From positions 372,001 to 436,000 of the forward strand of contig NZ_JAJERB010000004.1 in the NCBI RefSeq assembly GCF_020685205.1: a stretch of 64,000 bases of DNA, read 5' to 3'. Origin of the DNA: Hymenobacter translucens. Lineage in GTDB: Bacteria > Bacteroidota > Bacteroidia > Cytophagales > Hymenobacteraceae. The stretch's first letter is position 1. Each line of letters begins with the position of its first letter. The translations under genes and the position numbers were made by a program. The notes below the pieces were generated by a model. It worked only from the letters and a program-made list of their open reading frames with translations. It searched no databases and had not been told where the DNA came from. This document shows positions 29,352 to 38,599 of this stretch, in pieces.

Positions 29352-30302
29352 TCAGCCTCCGGCCCGACTCAGCAGGTCCAGGTCTTCGGCGCCCAGCTTA
29401 AGCTCGGTGGCTTTCAGCAGCTCGGTTAGCTGTTCTGCGCTGGTAGCGCTGGCAATCGGGGCGGTAAGGCCGGGCTGGGCCATCACCCAGGCCAGGGCTA
29501 CCTGCGCGGGCGTGGCGCCCAGGCGCCCACCTACCGTGTCGAGGGCAGCGAGGATGCTCAGCCCTTTTTCGTTGAGGTACTTCTGGCCCACGCCGCCGCC
29601 CCGGGCGCTTTTCTGCAGGTCGGCTTCGGAGCGGTACTTACCGGTCAGGAAGCCCGCAGCCAGGCCGTAGTAGGGAATCACCCCGATGTTTTGCTCCCGG
29701 CACAGGGGCAGCAATTCCCGCTCAAACTCGGCCCGGTCGTAGAGGTTGTACAGGGGCTGCAGGCTTTCGTAACGAGGCAGGCCGTGCTTCTGGCTGGCTT
29801 CCAGCGACTCGCGCAGGCGGGCCGCCGTAAAGTTGGAGGCCCCGATAACCCGCACCTTGCCCTGCTGCACGAGTTGGGCGTAGGCTTCGAGGGTTTCCGC
29901 TACCGGCACCGTGGGGTCGTCCTTGTGCGACTGGTACAGGTCGATGTAGTCGGTCTGCAGGCGCTTGAGGGAGCCTTCCACGGCCCGCAGAATGTAGTCT
30001 TTGGCGAGACCCTTGTTTTCGGCATTCACTTCCCAGCCTACCTTGGTGGCAATAACCACCTGGTCGCGGCCCCCGCGCTGCCGGAGCCACTTACCGATGA
30101 TGGTTTCAGACTCCCCGCCCACGTGACCCGGCACCCACACCGAATAGCCGTCGGCGGTGTCGATGGTGTTGCCGCCCCCGGCCACAAAGGCGTCGAGAAC
30201 CTGGAAGGAGGTTTTTTCGTCGGCCGTCCAGCCAAATACGTTGCCGCCCAGCACGAGCGGGGCAATCTGCAGGCCGGAGTTGCCTAAGGGTCGGGTTTGC
30301 AT
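29352..30302 (-). CDS. Aldo/keto reductase
   Basis: 316 residues. NADPH-dependent oxidoreductase with a TIM barrel. Catalytic tetrad residues are visible: Asp in TIDTADGYS, Tyr in the same segment, Lys in VIATKVGW, His in YQSHKDDPT. The N-terminus MQTRPLGNSGLQIAPLVLGG is typical. The ATG at 30302 is chosen for this and because a TACGTTTG box lies upstream; the open frame continues further without homology. It resembles the YajO/general stress-type AKR group; substrate unknown. Confidence 0.94.
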   Translation of the reverse strand: MQTRPLGNSGLQIAPLVLGGNVFGWTADEKTSFQVLDAFVAGGGNTIDTADGYSVWVPGHVGGESETIIGKWLRQRGGRDQVVIATKVGWEVNAENKGLAKDYILRAVEGSLKRLQTDYIDLYQSHKDDPTVPVAETLEAYAQLVQQGKVRVIGASNFTAARLRESLEASQKHGLPRYESLQPLYNLYDRAEFERELLPLCREQNIGVIPYYGLAAGFLTGKYRSEADLQKSARGGGVGQKYLNEKGLSILAALDTVGGRLGATPAQVALAWVMAQPGLTAPIASATSAEQLTELLKATELKLGAEDLDLLSRAGG

Positions 30303-30332
30303 AGCGAAGTCAGTAGTAAAGCAGGCAGAGCC

Positions 30333-30340
30333 CAAACGTA
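30333..30340 (-). promoter_or_regulatory. Putative -7 box (TACGTTTG) of aldo/keto reductase gene
   Basis: TANNTTTG match on the minus strand, 30 nt before the ATG at 30302. Confidence 0.4.
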
Positions 30341-30390
30341 CGACTGCCGCTGCCGCCATGTTGTAAAACCGCGGCAAGCTCAGCGGCCCG

Positions 30391-33243
30391 CTACCGGAGC
30401 AGCACCAGGCGCTGGCGCTGCCCGTCGGCTTCGGCCCAGTACACGCCCGGCGCGGCGGGCTGGTTGGCACTGGTCCGGCCGTTCCACTCCACCGAATGGC
30501 TGCCGGCTCGCTGGAGCCCGGGCGTGAGGGTGCTGACGAGCTGACCGGCGGCGTTGTGAATCCGGATGGTCGTGCTGCCGGCGGTATGCCGGGTGTAGCG
30601 CAGCTGGGTGCCGCCGCCAAAGGTGCGGTCGGAGGGAGCTTCCAGGGTCAGGGCCTGCGGGGCCATATCGGCGGCAGGCTGGTTGTTGATGCGAAGGCCC
30701 TTCACGATGATGCTGACCGGCTTTTTCTCGAGCAGGAAGCGCAGGCGCAGCTGCTGGCGGGCGGCATCGTAGCGCCACTCCGTAGCGGGCACCGTCTCAC
30801 CATCGAGGCTGATGCTGGTAGGCGCCGCCGCTACCCGGGGCAGCAGCAGTTCTAAGGTCCGCCACTTGGGTGCGCCGGGGTAGCCGTTGCCACTCGTGGC
30901 TACCTTGATTTCGGTCTGGTTGACCGAGGTAGTGCCCGCAAAGCGGATCAGCTCAAACAGCTTGGTTTCGGCCGTCTGGGCTGATTTGCCGTCGTCCTCA
31001 TACATCGTAAAGTTCGACTCCGCCACGCTGGGGTCGGCGTAGTAGCGCACCCGCAGCGTGTCGGTGCTGTACTGGGCCGTAGTGCCGACGTAGGGCGCCA
31101 GGGGCAGAAAGGCGCCGGCCCGTACCAGCAGCGGAATCCGGGCCAGCGGCGCGGCTACGCTCACCGTCTGGTCTCCGGGCAGCGTCTGCTGGGTGTCGAA
31201 GTCTATCCAGGAGCCGGCCGGCAGCACCACGTTGCGGCGGCGCTGCCCCGGGTTCATGACCGGGGCCACCAGCAGGTTGGGCCCCAGCAGGTACTGGTCG
31301 TTCAGGTTATTCAGGTTCGAAACGCTTGCAATAGAAGCAGATCTTTCTCGGTCATTAGCCCCGGCTACTATCGGCGTGCCGGTGCCGTAATTCATCGGCC
31401 GGGCCAGGGGCGTGCCGCTGACCGTGTTTTCCCAGGCCAGGGTGTAGAGGTAGGGCAGCAGCTCGTAGCGGCGGTGGGCGTAGTCGCGCACGATGCTCTT
31501 GTAGGGCTCGGGGTAGTAGTAGGGCTCGGGCGGCACGCCTTCGCCGTGGGGGCGCATGATGGGGCAGAGGCTGGCCATCTGCAGCCAGCGGGTGTACAGC
31601 TCCGGGTCCACGGGCCCTACGCAGAAGCCCCCGGCGTCGGAGTGCATATAGCCAACCCCGCCCATGCCCACACCGAGCATGATGGGCACCTGGGCCTGGT
31701 AGCCCGACCACGACCGGTTGATGTCGCCTGACCACGGAAACACGCTGTTGCGCTGCATGCCCGCCCAGCCCGACCGGGCCAGGTTGAACAGGCGCTCATC
31801 GGGAAACTCGCGGCGGTAGTTCTCGGAAAGGATGCCGGCCCAGGCCTGCCCGTAGGCGTTGTGCACGGCCCGGGTCGAGCCCGGCAGGTGCTGCATGTCG
31901 GCGGGGTGGTTTTCCGGCTCGCCCAGGTCGCTCCACCAGCCGCCCACGCCTTCGGCGCGGTGCTTTTTGTAGTAGCTCCACAGCCAGGCCCGGGTGTCGG
32001 GCTTGAACATGTCGAGCAGGGAAGCCGGCCCGGCCCAGAACGAAGCCACCGTGTAGGGGCGGCCCCGGTAATCGGTGCCTACCAGCCCGCGGGCCCGTAC
32101 CTCGGCGTCGTTGCGGGAGGCGCGCATCACGTAGGGCTCGGTTATCAGCACGGTTTTGATGCCGGCTGAGTCGAGGCGGCGCATCATGGTGGCGGGCTTC
32201 GGAAACGCCTGGTAGTCCCACTCCAGGTTGCCCTGGTCGCGGATGGTGCCAAACCAGTAGAGGTCGAGCACCAGCGCGTCGAGCGGGAAATTCTCCCGCC
32301 GCATCCGCCGGGCCACGGCCTCGGTTTCGGCCTGACTGCGGTAGCCGAACCGGCTTTGCAGCAAGCCCAGCGCCCAGCGGGGCGGCAACGGCTGGCGGCC
32401 GGTCAGGCGGGTGTACTTGTCGAGGATATCGGCGTACGACGAGCCGGCAATGATAAAGTAGCCCAGGTTGACGAGGTTCTCCCCGCTGTACTCGAGCACG
32501 TCCTTTTTTGTGGCGCCCAGGTCGAGGGTGGCGGCGGCGTGGTGGTCGAAGAACAGCGCGTAGCCCCGGCTCGATACCACCACCGGCAAGGTAATGCCCA
32601 GGGCCGGCTCCCCGTTCTGGTAGGCGTAGTGGGCTTGGTTGTACAGTTCCAGCTTGCGGCCCCGCCGGTTTTGGGGCAAAGCCCGGGCCCCGGTGCCATA
32701 AAGCTGCTCGCCCGGCTGCAGCCGGAACGAGACGCCCGTCCCGCCCGGCCCGGAGGCTTCATTGGTGCGCCGCTGAAACGCACCGCCTGCTTCCGCGACC
32801 AGGGTTTCAGTGCCCTGCCGGTAGGTTACCCGCAGAGGCGACTTCTGAACAATAATCGTGTGACCTGGACCAACGGGCCATTCCAGCGCGGTGGCGCTGA
32901 CCTCTGTGCTGCCGGTTCGTGGAGTATCCGGCTCCTGCACCACGCTCACCGACGCATCCGGCTTTACTGCGCTGCCCGCCGGGAAGTACTCGACCCGCAC
33001 GACGCCCTCCGACCAGGGCCGGACGCGCAGGGTACCGCCGTCGGTGCTTTTTACGGTCAGGATGCCGTTGGCGTAGGTGTGGGAGCGGTAGCTGCCGATG
33101 CTGACGGGCGGGGCTACGGGCCGGGCAAACGGGTCCTGGTCGGGTGGACCGCCGCCTTCGCGCTGGGCAAGGGCGGCGCTGGGCAGCAGGGGCAAAGCCA
33201 GCAGGGAAAGGCGAATCAGGGAGCGGCGCAGGGGGGCGGGCAT
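30391..33243 (-). CDS. GH31 alpha-glycosidase with C-terminal T9SS/FlgD-like tail
   Basis: 950 residues. Signal peptide MPAPLRRSLIRLSLLALPLL... from the ATG at 33243; the longer frame would begin at TTG. An N-terminal beta-sandwich (about 60-260) is followed by the GH31 barrel with the nucleophile Asp in GGWWSDLGEPENHP (about 437) and the acid/base Asp in YMHSDAGGF (about 536). A DUF5110-like domain follows (about 690-800), then an FlgD/T9SS-type C-terminal domain (IRIHNAAGQLVSTLTPG ... APGVYWAEADG). It is predicted to be exported, cell-attached, and to hydrolyse alpha-linked glucosides or xylosides; exact specificity is not resolvable. Confidence 0.92.
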   Translation of the reverse strand: MPAPLRRSLIRLSLLALPLLPSAALAQREGGGPPDQDPFARPVAPPVSIGSYRSHTYANGILTVKSTDGGTLRVRPWSEGVVRVEYFPAGSAVKPDASVSVVQEPDTPRTGSTEVSATALEWPVGPGHTIIVQKSPLRVTYRQGTETLVAEAGGAFQRRTNEASGPGGTGVSFRLQPGEQLYGTGARALPQNRRGRKLELYNQAHYAYQNGEPALGITLPVVVSSRGYALFFDHHAAATLDLGATKKDVLEYSGENLVNLGYFIIAGSSYADILDKYTRLTGRQPLPPRWALGLLQSRFGYRSQAETEAVARRMRRENFPLDALVLDLYWFGTIRDQGNLEWDYQAFPKPATMMRRLDSAGIKTVLITEPYVMRASRNDAEVRARGLVGTDYRGRPYTVASFWAGPASLLDMFKPDTRAWLWSYYKKHRAEGVGGWWSDLGEPENHPADMQHLPGSTRAVHNAYGQAWAGILSENYRREFPDERLFNLARSGWAGMQRNSVFPWSGDINRSWSGYQAQVPIMLGVGMGGVGYMHSDAGGFCVGPVDPELYTRWLQMASLCPIMRPHGEGVPPEPYYYPEPYKSIVRDYAHRRYELLPYLYTLAWENTVSGTPLARPMNYGTGTPIVAGANDRERSASIASVSNLNNLNDQYLLGPNLLVAPVMNPGQRRRNVVLPAGSWIDFDTQQTLPGDQTVSVAAPLARIPLLVRAGAFLPLAPYVGTTAQYSTDTLRVRYYADPSVAESNFTMYEDDGKSAQTAETKLFELIRFAGTTSVNQTEIKVATSGNGYPGAPKWRTLELLLPRVAAAPTSISLDGETVPATEWRYDAARQQLRLRFLLEKKPVSIIVKGLRINNQPAADMAPQALTLEAPSDRTFGGGTQLRYTRHTAGSTTIRIHNAAGQLVSTLTPGLQRAGSHSVEWNGRTSANQPAAPGVYWAEADGQRQRLVLLR

Positions 33244-33362
33244 CGGCGGGAACGTGAATAAACGAAGCAAGATAAGGGCTTGGGTTGGGCCGGGCTAACT
33301 TTCCCAGCAACGAGGCGGCCAAATCCGGCGTACAGCTAAGCTCCATTCCAACCCCTACGACC

Positions 33363-33752
33363 ATGGCACTGTCCTCTTCGAACGTCAACGACCACCTTTA
33401 CTCCACCAACCTGGCCCTGGGCGACCTGTTCAACAACCACACCTTTGCCCACGACCCCAGCGGCCTCATTCCGATTATCGACAGCTGGGTGCCGTACCTG
33501 CAGAACTCGCCCAGCTCGGTGACGACCACCGCCGCCTCGGCCCTCACCCGGTTGCGGGAGATGATTCAGAACGGCGACCGGGTCGGAGCCAGCGCCCTGC
33601 TCCAGACCCTGGGTGAACAGGCGTCGCGCTCGGCCAGCAACGTGCACGAATGGGCCGGCAACCACCTCCACAACGGCATTGGCGACCAGATGCGCCACCT
33701 CGGCCAGCTGCTCATCATGGCCTCAGGCAACCTGAAAACCTACGTAGCCTAA
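33363..33752 (+). CDS. Small cytoplasmic protein of unknown function
   Basis: 129 residues from the ATG at 33363, no signal peptide. Predicted largely helical, with ALTRLREMIQNGDRVGASALLQ and GDQMRHLGQLLIMASGNLK. No domain recognised. The upstream in-frame start at 33285 only adds a low-quality extension. Followed by hairpins at 33780-33814 and 33853-33886. Confidence 0.65.
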   Translation: MALSSSNVNDHLYSTNLALGDLFNNHTFAHDPSGLIPIIDSWVPYLQNSPSSVTTTAASALTRLREMIQNGDRVGASALLQTLGEQASRSASNVHEWAGNHLHNGIGDQMRHLGQLLIMASGNLKTYVA

Positions 33753-33852
33753 AGCAAGGTCACGCGGGGTGAAGCAAAGTTTCGCAAGGTGGGTTCAAGT
33801 ACGCCCTTGCGAAACCTCCTTTTAACAGCGCGAAACCTTGCGCGCGAAATCC

Positions 33853-33886
33853 GAAGCCCGGCCGCTCCCCGCAGCCGGGCTTCTTT
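33853..33886 (+). terminator. Rho-independent terminator
   Basis: Stem GAAGCCCGGC / GCCGGGCTTC followed by a short T-run; it serves the gene ending at 33752. Confidence 0.6.
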
Positions 33887-34081
33887 GCTGTATCCAATTT
33901 TGCTGCATATAGAGAGCAAGCAGCCAGGGTTGTTTTGGGATATACACACATCGAACCTACCCCGGCCTTTCAGCGAAGGAAGCGTGAGGAGGAAGCAGCG
34001 GAAAAGTACCAATGGAGAAAAGATATCAGCGGGGCAGGGGCAAGCCTTCGTCTAACGACGAACCACCCCGCCCTGCGGGCA

Positions 34082-34104
34082 CCCCTCCTTGAAAAAAGGA
34101 GGGG
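34082..34104. repeat. CCCCTCCTT...AAGGAGGGG hairpin
   Basis: Nine-base perfect arms around GAAAA, about 50 nt downstream of the gamma-glutamyltransferase stop (minus strand). It may be its terminator or a dispersed repeat. Confidence 0.5.
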
Positions 34105-34154
34105 ACTTACCACCTGGCTACATCCTTTCCCGGAGCAGGAAGTAGACTCCTGAC

Positions 34155-35948
34155 TCAATACCCCTGCGCCGTATCATCGCCGCGGGGGTCGGCGCCACCC
34201 TGAAGCTGGCCTTTGGGGCCTACTTTAATAACGTCGATGCGGCCCCAGGCACTACGGGGCTTGAGCACGTAGCCCCGGGCGCGGAGCGAGTCCTGGACGA
34301 CGGGCAGCAGGGCGCCTTCCTCTACGTCGATATGGTCGGGCAGCCACTGGTGGTGCAGGCGCGGAGCCGCCACGGCCTGCTGGGGGTTCAGGTTGTAGTC
34401 GACCACGTTCAGGATGGCCTGCAGCACGCTGGTGATGATGGTGGAGCCGCCGGGAGTGCCCACGACCAGCGCCAGCTTACCGTTGCGCGTCAGGATGGTG
34501 GGCGTCATCGAGGAAAGCATCCGCTTGCCGGGGGCAATGGCATTGGCCGTGCCGCCCGTCACACCATACATGTTCGGAACGCCGGCCTTGGCCGAGAAGT
34601 CGTCCATCTCGTTGTTGAGCAGAAAGCCGGCCCCAGCCACTACCACTTTGCTGCCGTATCCCCCATTGAGCGTGGTGGTGCAGGCCACCGCGTTGCCCTG
34701 GGCATCCACGATGCTGTAGTGGGTGGTCTGGTCCGACTCGTAGCCCGGCAGGCTTTTCCCGGCCGTCACCTGGGCGCTGGGCGTGGCCCGGTAGGGCAGG
34801 GTGGAGGCCATGCGCTCCTTGTTGTACTGCGGGGCCAGCAGCTGGGCTACCGGCACCCGGCCGAAGTCGGGGTCGCCGAGGTAGGTGGCGCGGTCGGCGT
34901 ACACCCGCCGTTCCGCTTCGGTAATCCAATGCACGGACTGGGGCGAGTGCCAGCCGGCTTGGCGCAGGTTGTAGGGCTCCAGCATCTGCAGCATCTGCAG
35001 CAGCGCCACGCCCCCGGAGCTGGGCGGCGGAAAGGACAGCACGTCATAGCCCCGGTACGAGCCGTGCAGGGGCGTGCGCCACCGGGGCTGGTAGGCGTCG
35101 AGGTCTTTCCGGGTGATGAAGTCGTCGCCAAACCTCATTTCCTGAACAATCAGGTCAGCGGTTTTGCCGCCGTAAAAGCCAGCCCGGCCCTCATCCCGGA
35201 TCCGCCCGAGGGTCGCCGCCAACTGGGGCTGCTTGAGCGTGTCGCCGGCAAGCCAGTCGATGTCGTGCAGGCGGCCGCCGTCGAGGTAGCGCACGTAGGG
35301 CGCCGCGCCCCGGGCCTGCTCGGCGAGGTCTCCTGCGAAGGGAAAGCCAGCCGGCAGCTCGTTGGTTTCAAAGAAAATTTTCCGGTTTGCGTTCAGGCCG
35401 GCGGCTTCTTTCTCCGTGAGCTTCACGCCCCGACGGGCCAGGTCCACGGCCGGTTGCACCACCGTTTTCCAGGGCAGGCGGCCGAGCTTCTGGTGCACCT
35501 CTACCATGCCCGCCACGGTACCGGGCACGCCCACGGCCTTGGGTCCCCGGGTGCTCATATTGGGAATTATGTTGCCCTGGGCGTCGAGGTACATATCCCG
35601 GGAAGCTTTGGCCGGGGCGGTTTCGCGGAAGTCGAGGGCACCTTCCGAGCCGTCGGCCGCCCGGTACAGCAAAAAGCCGCCCCCGCCGATGTTGCCGGCG
35701 GCGGGCAGACACACGGCCAGGGCAAACTGCACCGCCACCGCCGCGTCGTAGGCGTTGCCGCCCTTCTGCAGAATCTCCACCCCGATGCGCGACGCCTCGG
35801 GGTGGGCCGATACCACCATGGCATGCTCCGCCACGACCGGCGCGGCCGCCGGGGGCACCGGCGTAGCCAGGCCGGCAGAAGTCCGGGGTTCGGAAGCGGT
35901 GCAGGAAAGCAGCAAAAGCAGGGCCGAGGGCGCTAGGCGAAGTTTCAT
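34155..35948 (-). CDS. ggt: Gamma-glutamyltransferase
   Basis: 597 residues. Periplasmic N-terminal-nucleophile hydrolase that cleaves the gamma-glutamyl bond of glutathione and related peptides. Lipoprotein-like signal (MKLRLAPSALLLLLSCTASE, Cys16). The proenzyme processes itself at the conserved Thr in QTTHYSIVD (about residue 410), which becomes the small-subunit N-terminus. Upstream GGNAYDAAVAVQFALAVCLP and GGGGFLLYR, and downstream GYGSKVV and MSSMTPTI-type (LSSMTPTI) segments, are family hallmarks. The ATG at 35948 lies 4 nt after a TATCTTCA box. Confidence 0.95.
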   Translation of the reverse strand: MKLRLAPSALLLLLSCTASEPRTSAGLATPVPPAAAPVVAEHAMVVSAHPEASRIGVEILQKGGNAYDAAVAVQFALAVCLPAAGNIGGGGFLLYRAADGSEGALDFRETAPAKASRDMYLDAQGNIIPNMSTRGPKAVGVPGTVAGMVEVHQKLGRLPWKTVVQPAVDLARRGVKLTEKEAAGLNANRKIFFETNELPAGFPFAGDLAEQARGAAPYVRYLDGGRLHDIDWLAGDTLKQPQLAATLGRIRDEGRAGFYGGKTADLIVQEMRFGDDFITRKDLDAYQPRWRTPLHGSYRGYDVLSFPPPSSGGVALLQMLQMLEPYNLRQAGWHSPQSVHWITEAERRVYADRATYLGDPDFGRVPVAQLLAPQYNKERMASTLPYRATPSAQVTAGKSLPGYESDQTTHYSIVDAQGNAVACTTTLNGGYGSKVVVAGAGFLLNNEMDDFSAKAGVPNMYGVTGGTANAIAPGKRMLSSMTPTILTRNGKLALVVGTPGGSTIITSVLQAILNVVDYNLNPQQAVAAPRLHHQWLPDHIDVEEGALLPVVQDSLRARGYVLKPRSAWGRIDVIKVGPKGQLQGGADPRGDDTAQGY

Positions 35949-35952
35949 GCGG

Positions 35953-35960
35953 TGAAGATA
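35953..35960 (-). promoter_or_regulatory. Possible -7-like box (TATCTTCA) of gamma-glutamyltransferase gene
   Basis: Imperfect TANNTTTG match on the minus strand, 4 nt before the ATG. It would imply a leaderless message. Confidence 0.3.
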
Positions 35961-36047
35961 GGGTCTGGCCTTTGGCCCGCCACCACCTGAATTCCTCGGA
36001 AATCAGAGGCGGATAACTTGCTTATTTATTTACTACCCCGGGAAGTG

Positions 36048-36055
36048 TAGCTTTG
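36048..36055 (+). promoter_or_regulatory. Putative -7 box (TAGCTTTG) of glgB
   Basis: Exact TANNTTTG 17 nt before the ATG at 36073; leader about 10 nt. Confidence 0.5.
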
Positions 36056-36072
36056 GCCCAAACCGCTCCGCT

Positions 36073-38103
36073 ATGAACTCTGCCGCCGAAACCCCCGAAC
36101 TTTTCCCCCTGCCCCTGGTTCAGCAGGACGCCTGGCTGGCCCCGTTCGAGCCGGTGCTGCGGGCCCGGCAACTGCGACTGGCCCGGCGCATCAGCGAAAT
36201 AGAAGCCTCCTACGGCTCCCTGGCCCGCTTTGCCACTGCCCACCAGCGTCTCGGCCTGCAGTACGACGCCCGCCGCCGGGGTCACTGGTTTCGGGAGTGG
36301 GCACCCCAGGCCCAGGGACTGTTCCTGGTTGGTGACTTCAACTTCTGGAACCGCGAGGCCACGCCTTTGCAGCGGGGCGCGGACGGCGTGTGGGAAGTGT
36401 TCGTGCCCGATCAGCCTGAGGGCGGGCTGGTACACGGCAGCCGCTACAAGGTGCACGTCGTGACGACGAAAGGCGCGCAGGACCGGCTGCCGGCTACGCT
36501 GCGCCGGGCCGTGCAGAACCCGCAGACCCACGACTTTGCTGCCCAGGTGTGGCGCCCGGATCAGCCTTTCGCCTGGACCGACCAGAAATTCCGGGTCGGC
36601 AATTACGTGAAGGAGCCCTTCATCTACGAGGCCCATGTGGGCATGGCGACGGAGGAAGCCAAAGTCGGCTCTTACCTGGAGTTTGCCGAGCAGGTGCTGC
36701 CCCGGGTGCAGGCCCTGGGCTACAACTGCGTGCAGCTGATGGCGGTGATGGAACACCCGTATTACGGCTCGTTCGGCTACCACGTGGCCAACTTCTTTGC
36801 CGTGTCGTCGCGGTTCGGGACGCCCGAGGAGCTTAAGCACCTGATCAACGAAGCCCACCGCCGCGGCATGGCCGTGCTGCTTGACGTGGTGCATTCCCAC
36901 GCCGTGAAAAACGAGGCCGAGGGCCTGGCCGACTTCGACGGCTCCGGCGGGCAGTACTTCCATGCCGGCAAGCGGGGTGAGCATCCCGGCTGGGATTCCC
37001 GGCTGTTCGACTACGGCAAGCCCGAGGTGCAGCAGTTTCTGCTGAGCAACCTGCGCTACTGGCTTGAGGAGTTTCACTTCGACGGCTTCCGCTTCGACGG
37101 CATCACCTCCATGCTCTATCAGCACCACGGCGAGGGCGTGGCGTTCAGCAGCTACGACCAGTATTTTGGCCCCGAGGCCGACGAAGACGCCATTCTCTAC
37201 CTGCAGCTGGCCAGCACGCTGGTCAAGGGCCTCAAGCGCAGCGCCCTGCTGATTGCCGAGGACATGAGCGGCATGCCCGGCCTGTGCCGGCCCATTGCCG
37301 AGGGCGGCATTGGCTTCGACTACCGCCTCGGTATGGGCATTCCCGACTACTGGATCAAGCTGCTCAAGCACACCCGCGACGAAGACTGGAACCTGGGCGA
37401 GCTGTGGTACACGCTTACCAACCGCCGGGCAGGCGAGAAGACGGTGGCATACGCCGAGTCGCACGACCAGGCCCTGGTAGGTGACAAGACCTTGTCGCAC
37501 TGGCTGATGGATGCCCGCCTCTACAGCAACATGCACCGCACCGACCCCGACCTGGTAGTGGAGCGGGGCATGGCGCTGCACAAGCTGATCCGGCTTATCA
37601 CGCTGGCTCTCGGCGGCGAGGCCTACCTGAACTTTATCGGCAACGAGTTTGGCCACCCCGAGTGGGTCGACTTTCCCCGGGCCGGCAACAGCTGGAGCTA
37701 TCAGCACGCCCGGCGTCAGTGGTCGTTGGCCGATAATCCCGACCTAAAGTATTCCCAGCTGCTGGCCTTTGACAAGGCGATGGTAGGGGTGGTCAAGGTC
37801 GGTCGGGTACTGAGCGCCTCCCCCCGGCAGCTCAACCTCGACCCCGAAAACCAGGTGCTGATCTTCGAGCGGGGCGGACTGGTGTTTGTCTTCAGCTTCC
37901 ACGTCAGCCGCAGCATACCCGACTACCGTTTTCTGGTTTCCCGGCCCGGGGGCTACCGGGTTGTACTGACTTCCGATGCGGTCGAGTTCGGCGGCTTCAG
38001 CCGCGTTGATGACGGGATTCGATACGAAACGTTCGGGGAGCAGGGACGTCAATTGAGCCTGTACGTTACCAACCGCACGGCGCTGGTGCTGGCCCGCTGC
38101 TGA
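36073..38103 (+). CDS. glgB: 1,4-alpha-glucan branching enzyme, eukaryote-like GH13 type
   Basis: 676 residues. Introduces alpha-1,6 branches into glycogen. CBM48-like domain about 70-165 (HWFREWAPQAQGLFLVGDFN), GH13 barrel about 190-560 with nucleophile Asp342 in GFRFDGITSM, acid Glu396 in LLIAEDMSGMPG, and SHDQALVGDK; the C-terminal all-beta domain closes the protein. Segments such as YEAHVGMATEEAKVGSY, GYNCVQLMAVMEHPYYGSFG and VDFPRAGNSWSYQHARRQW look like the GH13_8 (eukaryotic and some bacterial) subfamily rather than the GH13_9 type of E. coli. Cytoplasmic. Confidence 0.93.
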   Translation: MNSAAETPELFPLPLVQQDAWLAPFEPVLRARQLRLARRISEIEASYGSLARFATAHQRLGLQYDARRRGHWFREWAPQAQGLFLVGDFNFWNREATPLQRGADGVWEVFVPDQPEGGLVHGSRYKVHVVTTKGAQDRLPATLRRAVQNPQTHDFAAQVWRPDQPFAWTDQKFRVGNYVKEPFIYEAHVGMATEEAKVGSYLEFAEQVLPRVQALGYNCVQLMAVMEHPYYGSFGYHVANFFAVSSRFGTPEELKHLINEAHRRGMAVLLDVVHSHAVKNEAEGLADFDGSGGQYFHAGKRGEHPGWDSRLFDYGKPEVQQFLLSNLRYWLEEFHFDGFRFDGITSMLYQHHGEGVAFSSYDQYFGPEADEDAILYLQLASTLVKGLKRSALLIAEDMSGMPGLCRPIAEGGIGFDYRLGMGIPDYWIKLLKHTRDEDWNLGELWYTLTNRRAGEKTVAYAESHDQALVGDKTLSHWLMDARLYSNMHRTDPDLVVERGMALHKLIRLITLALGGEAYLNFIGNEFGHPEWVDFPRAGNSWSYQHARRQWSLADNPDLKYSQLLAFDKAMVGVVKVGRVLSASPRQLNLDPENQVLIFERGGLVFVFSFHVSRSIPDYRFLVSRPGGYRVVLTSDAVEFGGFSRVDDGIRYETFGEQGRQLSLYVTNRTALVLARC

Positions 38104-38599
38104 GAGTGCTCTACAGCGGGTCTATATGATGAAAATGTTATTTTATCTTAAATAAGATTAAATATTACTTTACTATTTCCGTTCAACTGACTACTATTGC
38201 CAACATGAACGGTTTCCACGGAAAAAGAACAGGGAATCCGGCCATAATTTAAGACAAAGCACGGTGTCGACTTCGGTTGCTGCCAACTAGTCTACGCGTA
38301 CCTGCAGCCGCTCCGGTTCTGACTGGAACCGCTCGGTCAGGCGCTTTGGTGGGTAATTACGGCTCCGGCTGCAATGCCCGCTTCCCGACCTGCCACTTCT
38401 GCTGACAGAAGTCCCCGGTCTTTTGGTGATGCCTAAGTTTCATTCTCTGAGCTGGTTATCAGTGTCAGATAATGTCGTCTTCTGGTCGGTGCCCGTGTGG
38501 CGTCGCGCTTCCCTGACCTGCTCGGCTTGTCCGGCCGAGGCATTTAATCCGACCCCGCGTTTCCGGACCCGGGCGGGACTCACCAATCTACCCACCGTT
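38104..38599. other. AT-rich intergenic region upstream of giant T9SS gene
   Basis: About 495 bases. 38130-38260 is clearly richer in A+T than the surroundings, as expected for a promoter or a long 5' leader. No TANNTTTG box at good spacing was found and no coding frame is convincing; a frame from 38423 runs into the next gene but precedes its signal peptide. Confidence 0.4.

Larger units (their letters stand above)
33753..34154. other. Repeat-rich intergenic region
   Basis: About 400 bases without a credible gene. It contains an inverted repeat TTTCGCAAGG / CCTTGCGAAA (33780-33789 / 33805-33814), a partial third copy near 33829-33846, a terminator-like hairpin (33853-33886) and a purine/pyrimidine hairpin (34082-34104). 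Confidence 0.6.

Noticed and set aside
33749..34055. Short open frames in the repeat-rich gap
   Set aside because: They overlap hairpins, lack domains, and exist on both strands.
36022..37707. Long open frame antisense to glgB
   Set aside because: Shadow of a certain gene; no recognisable domain.
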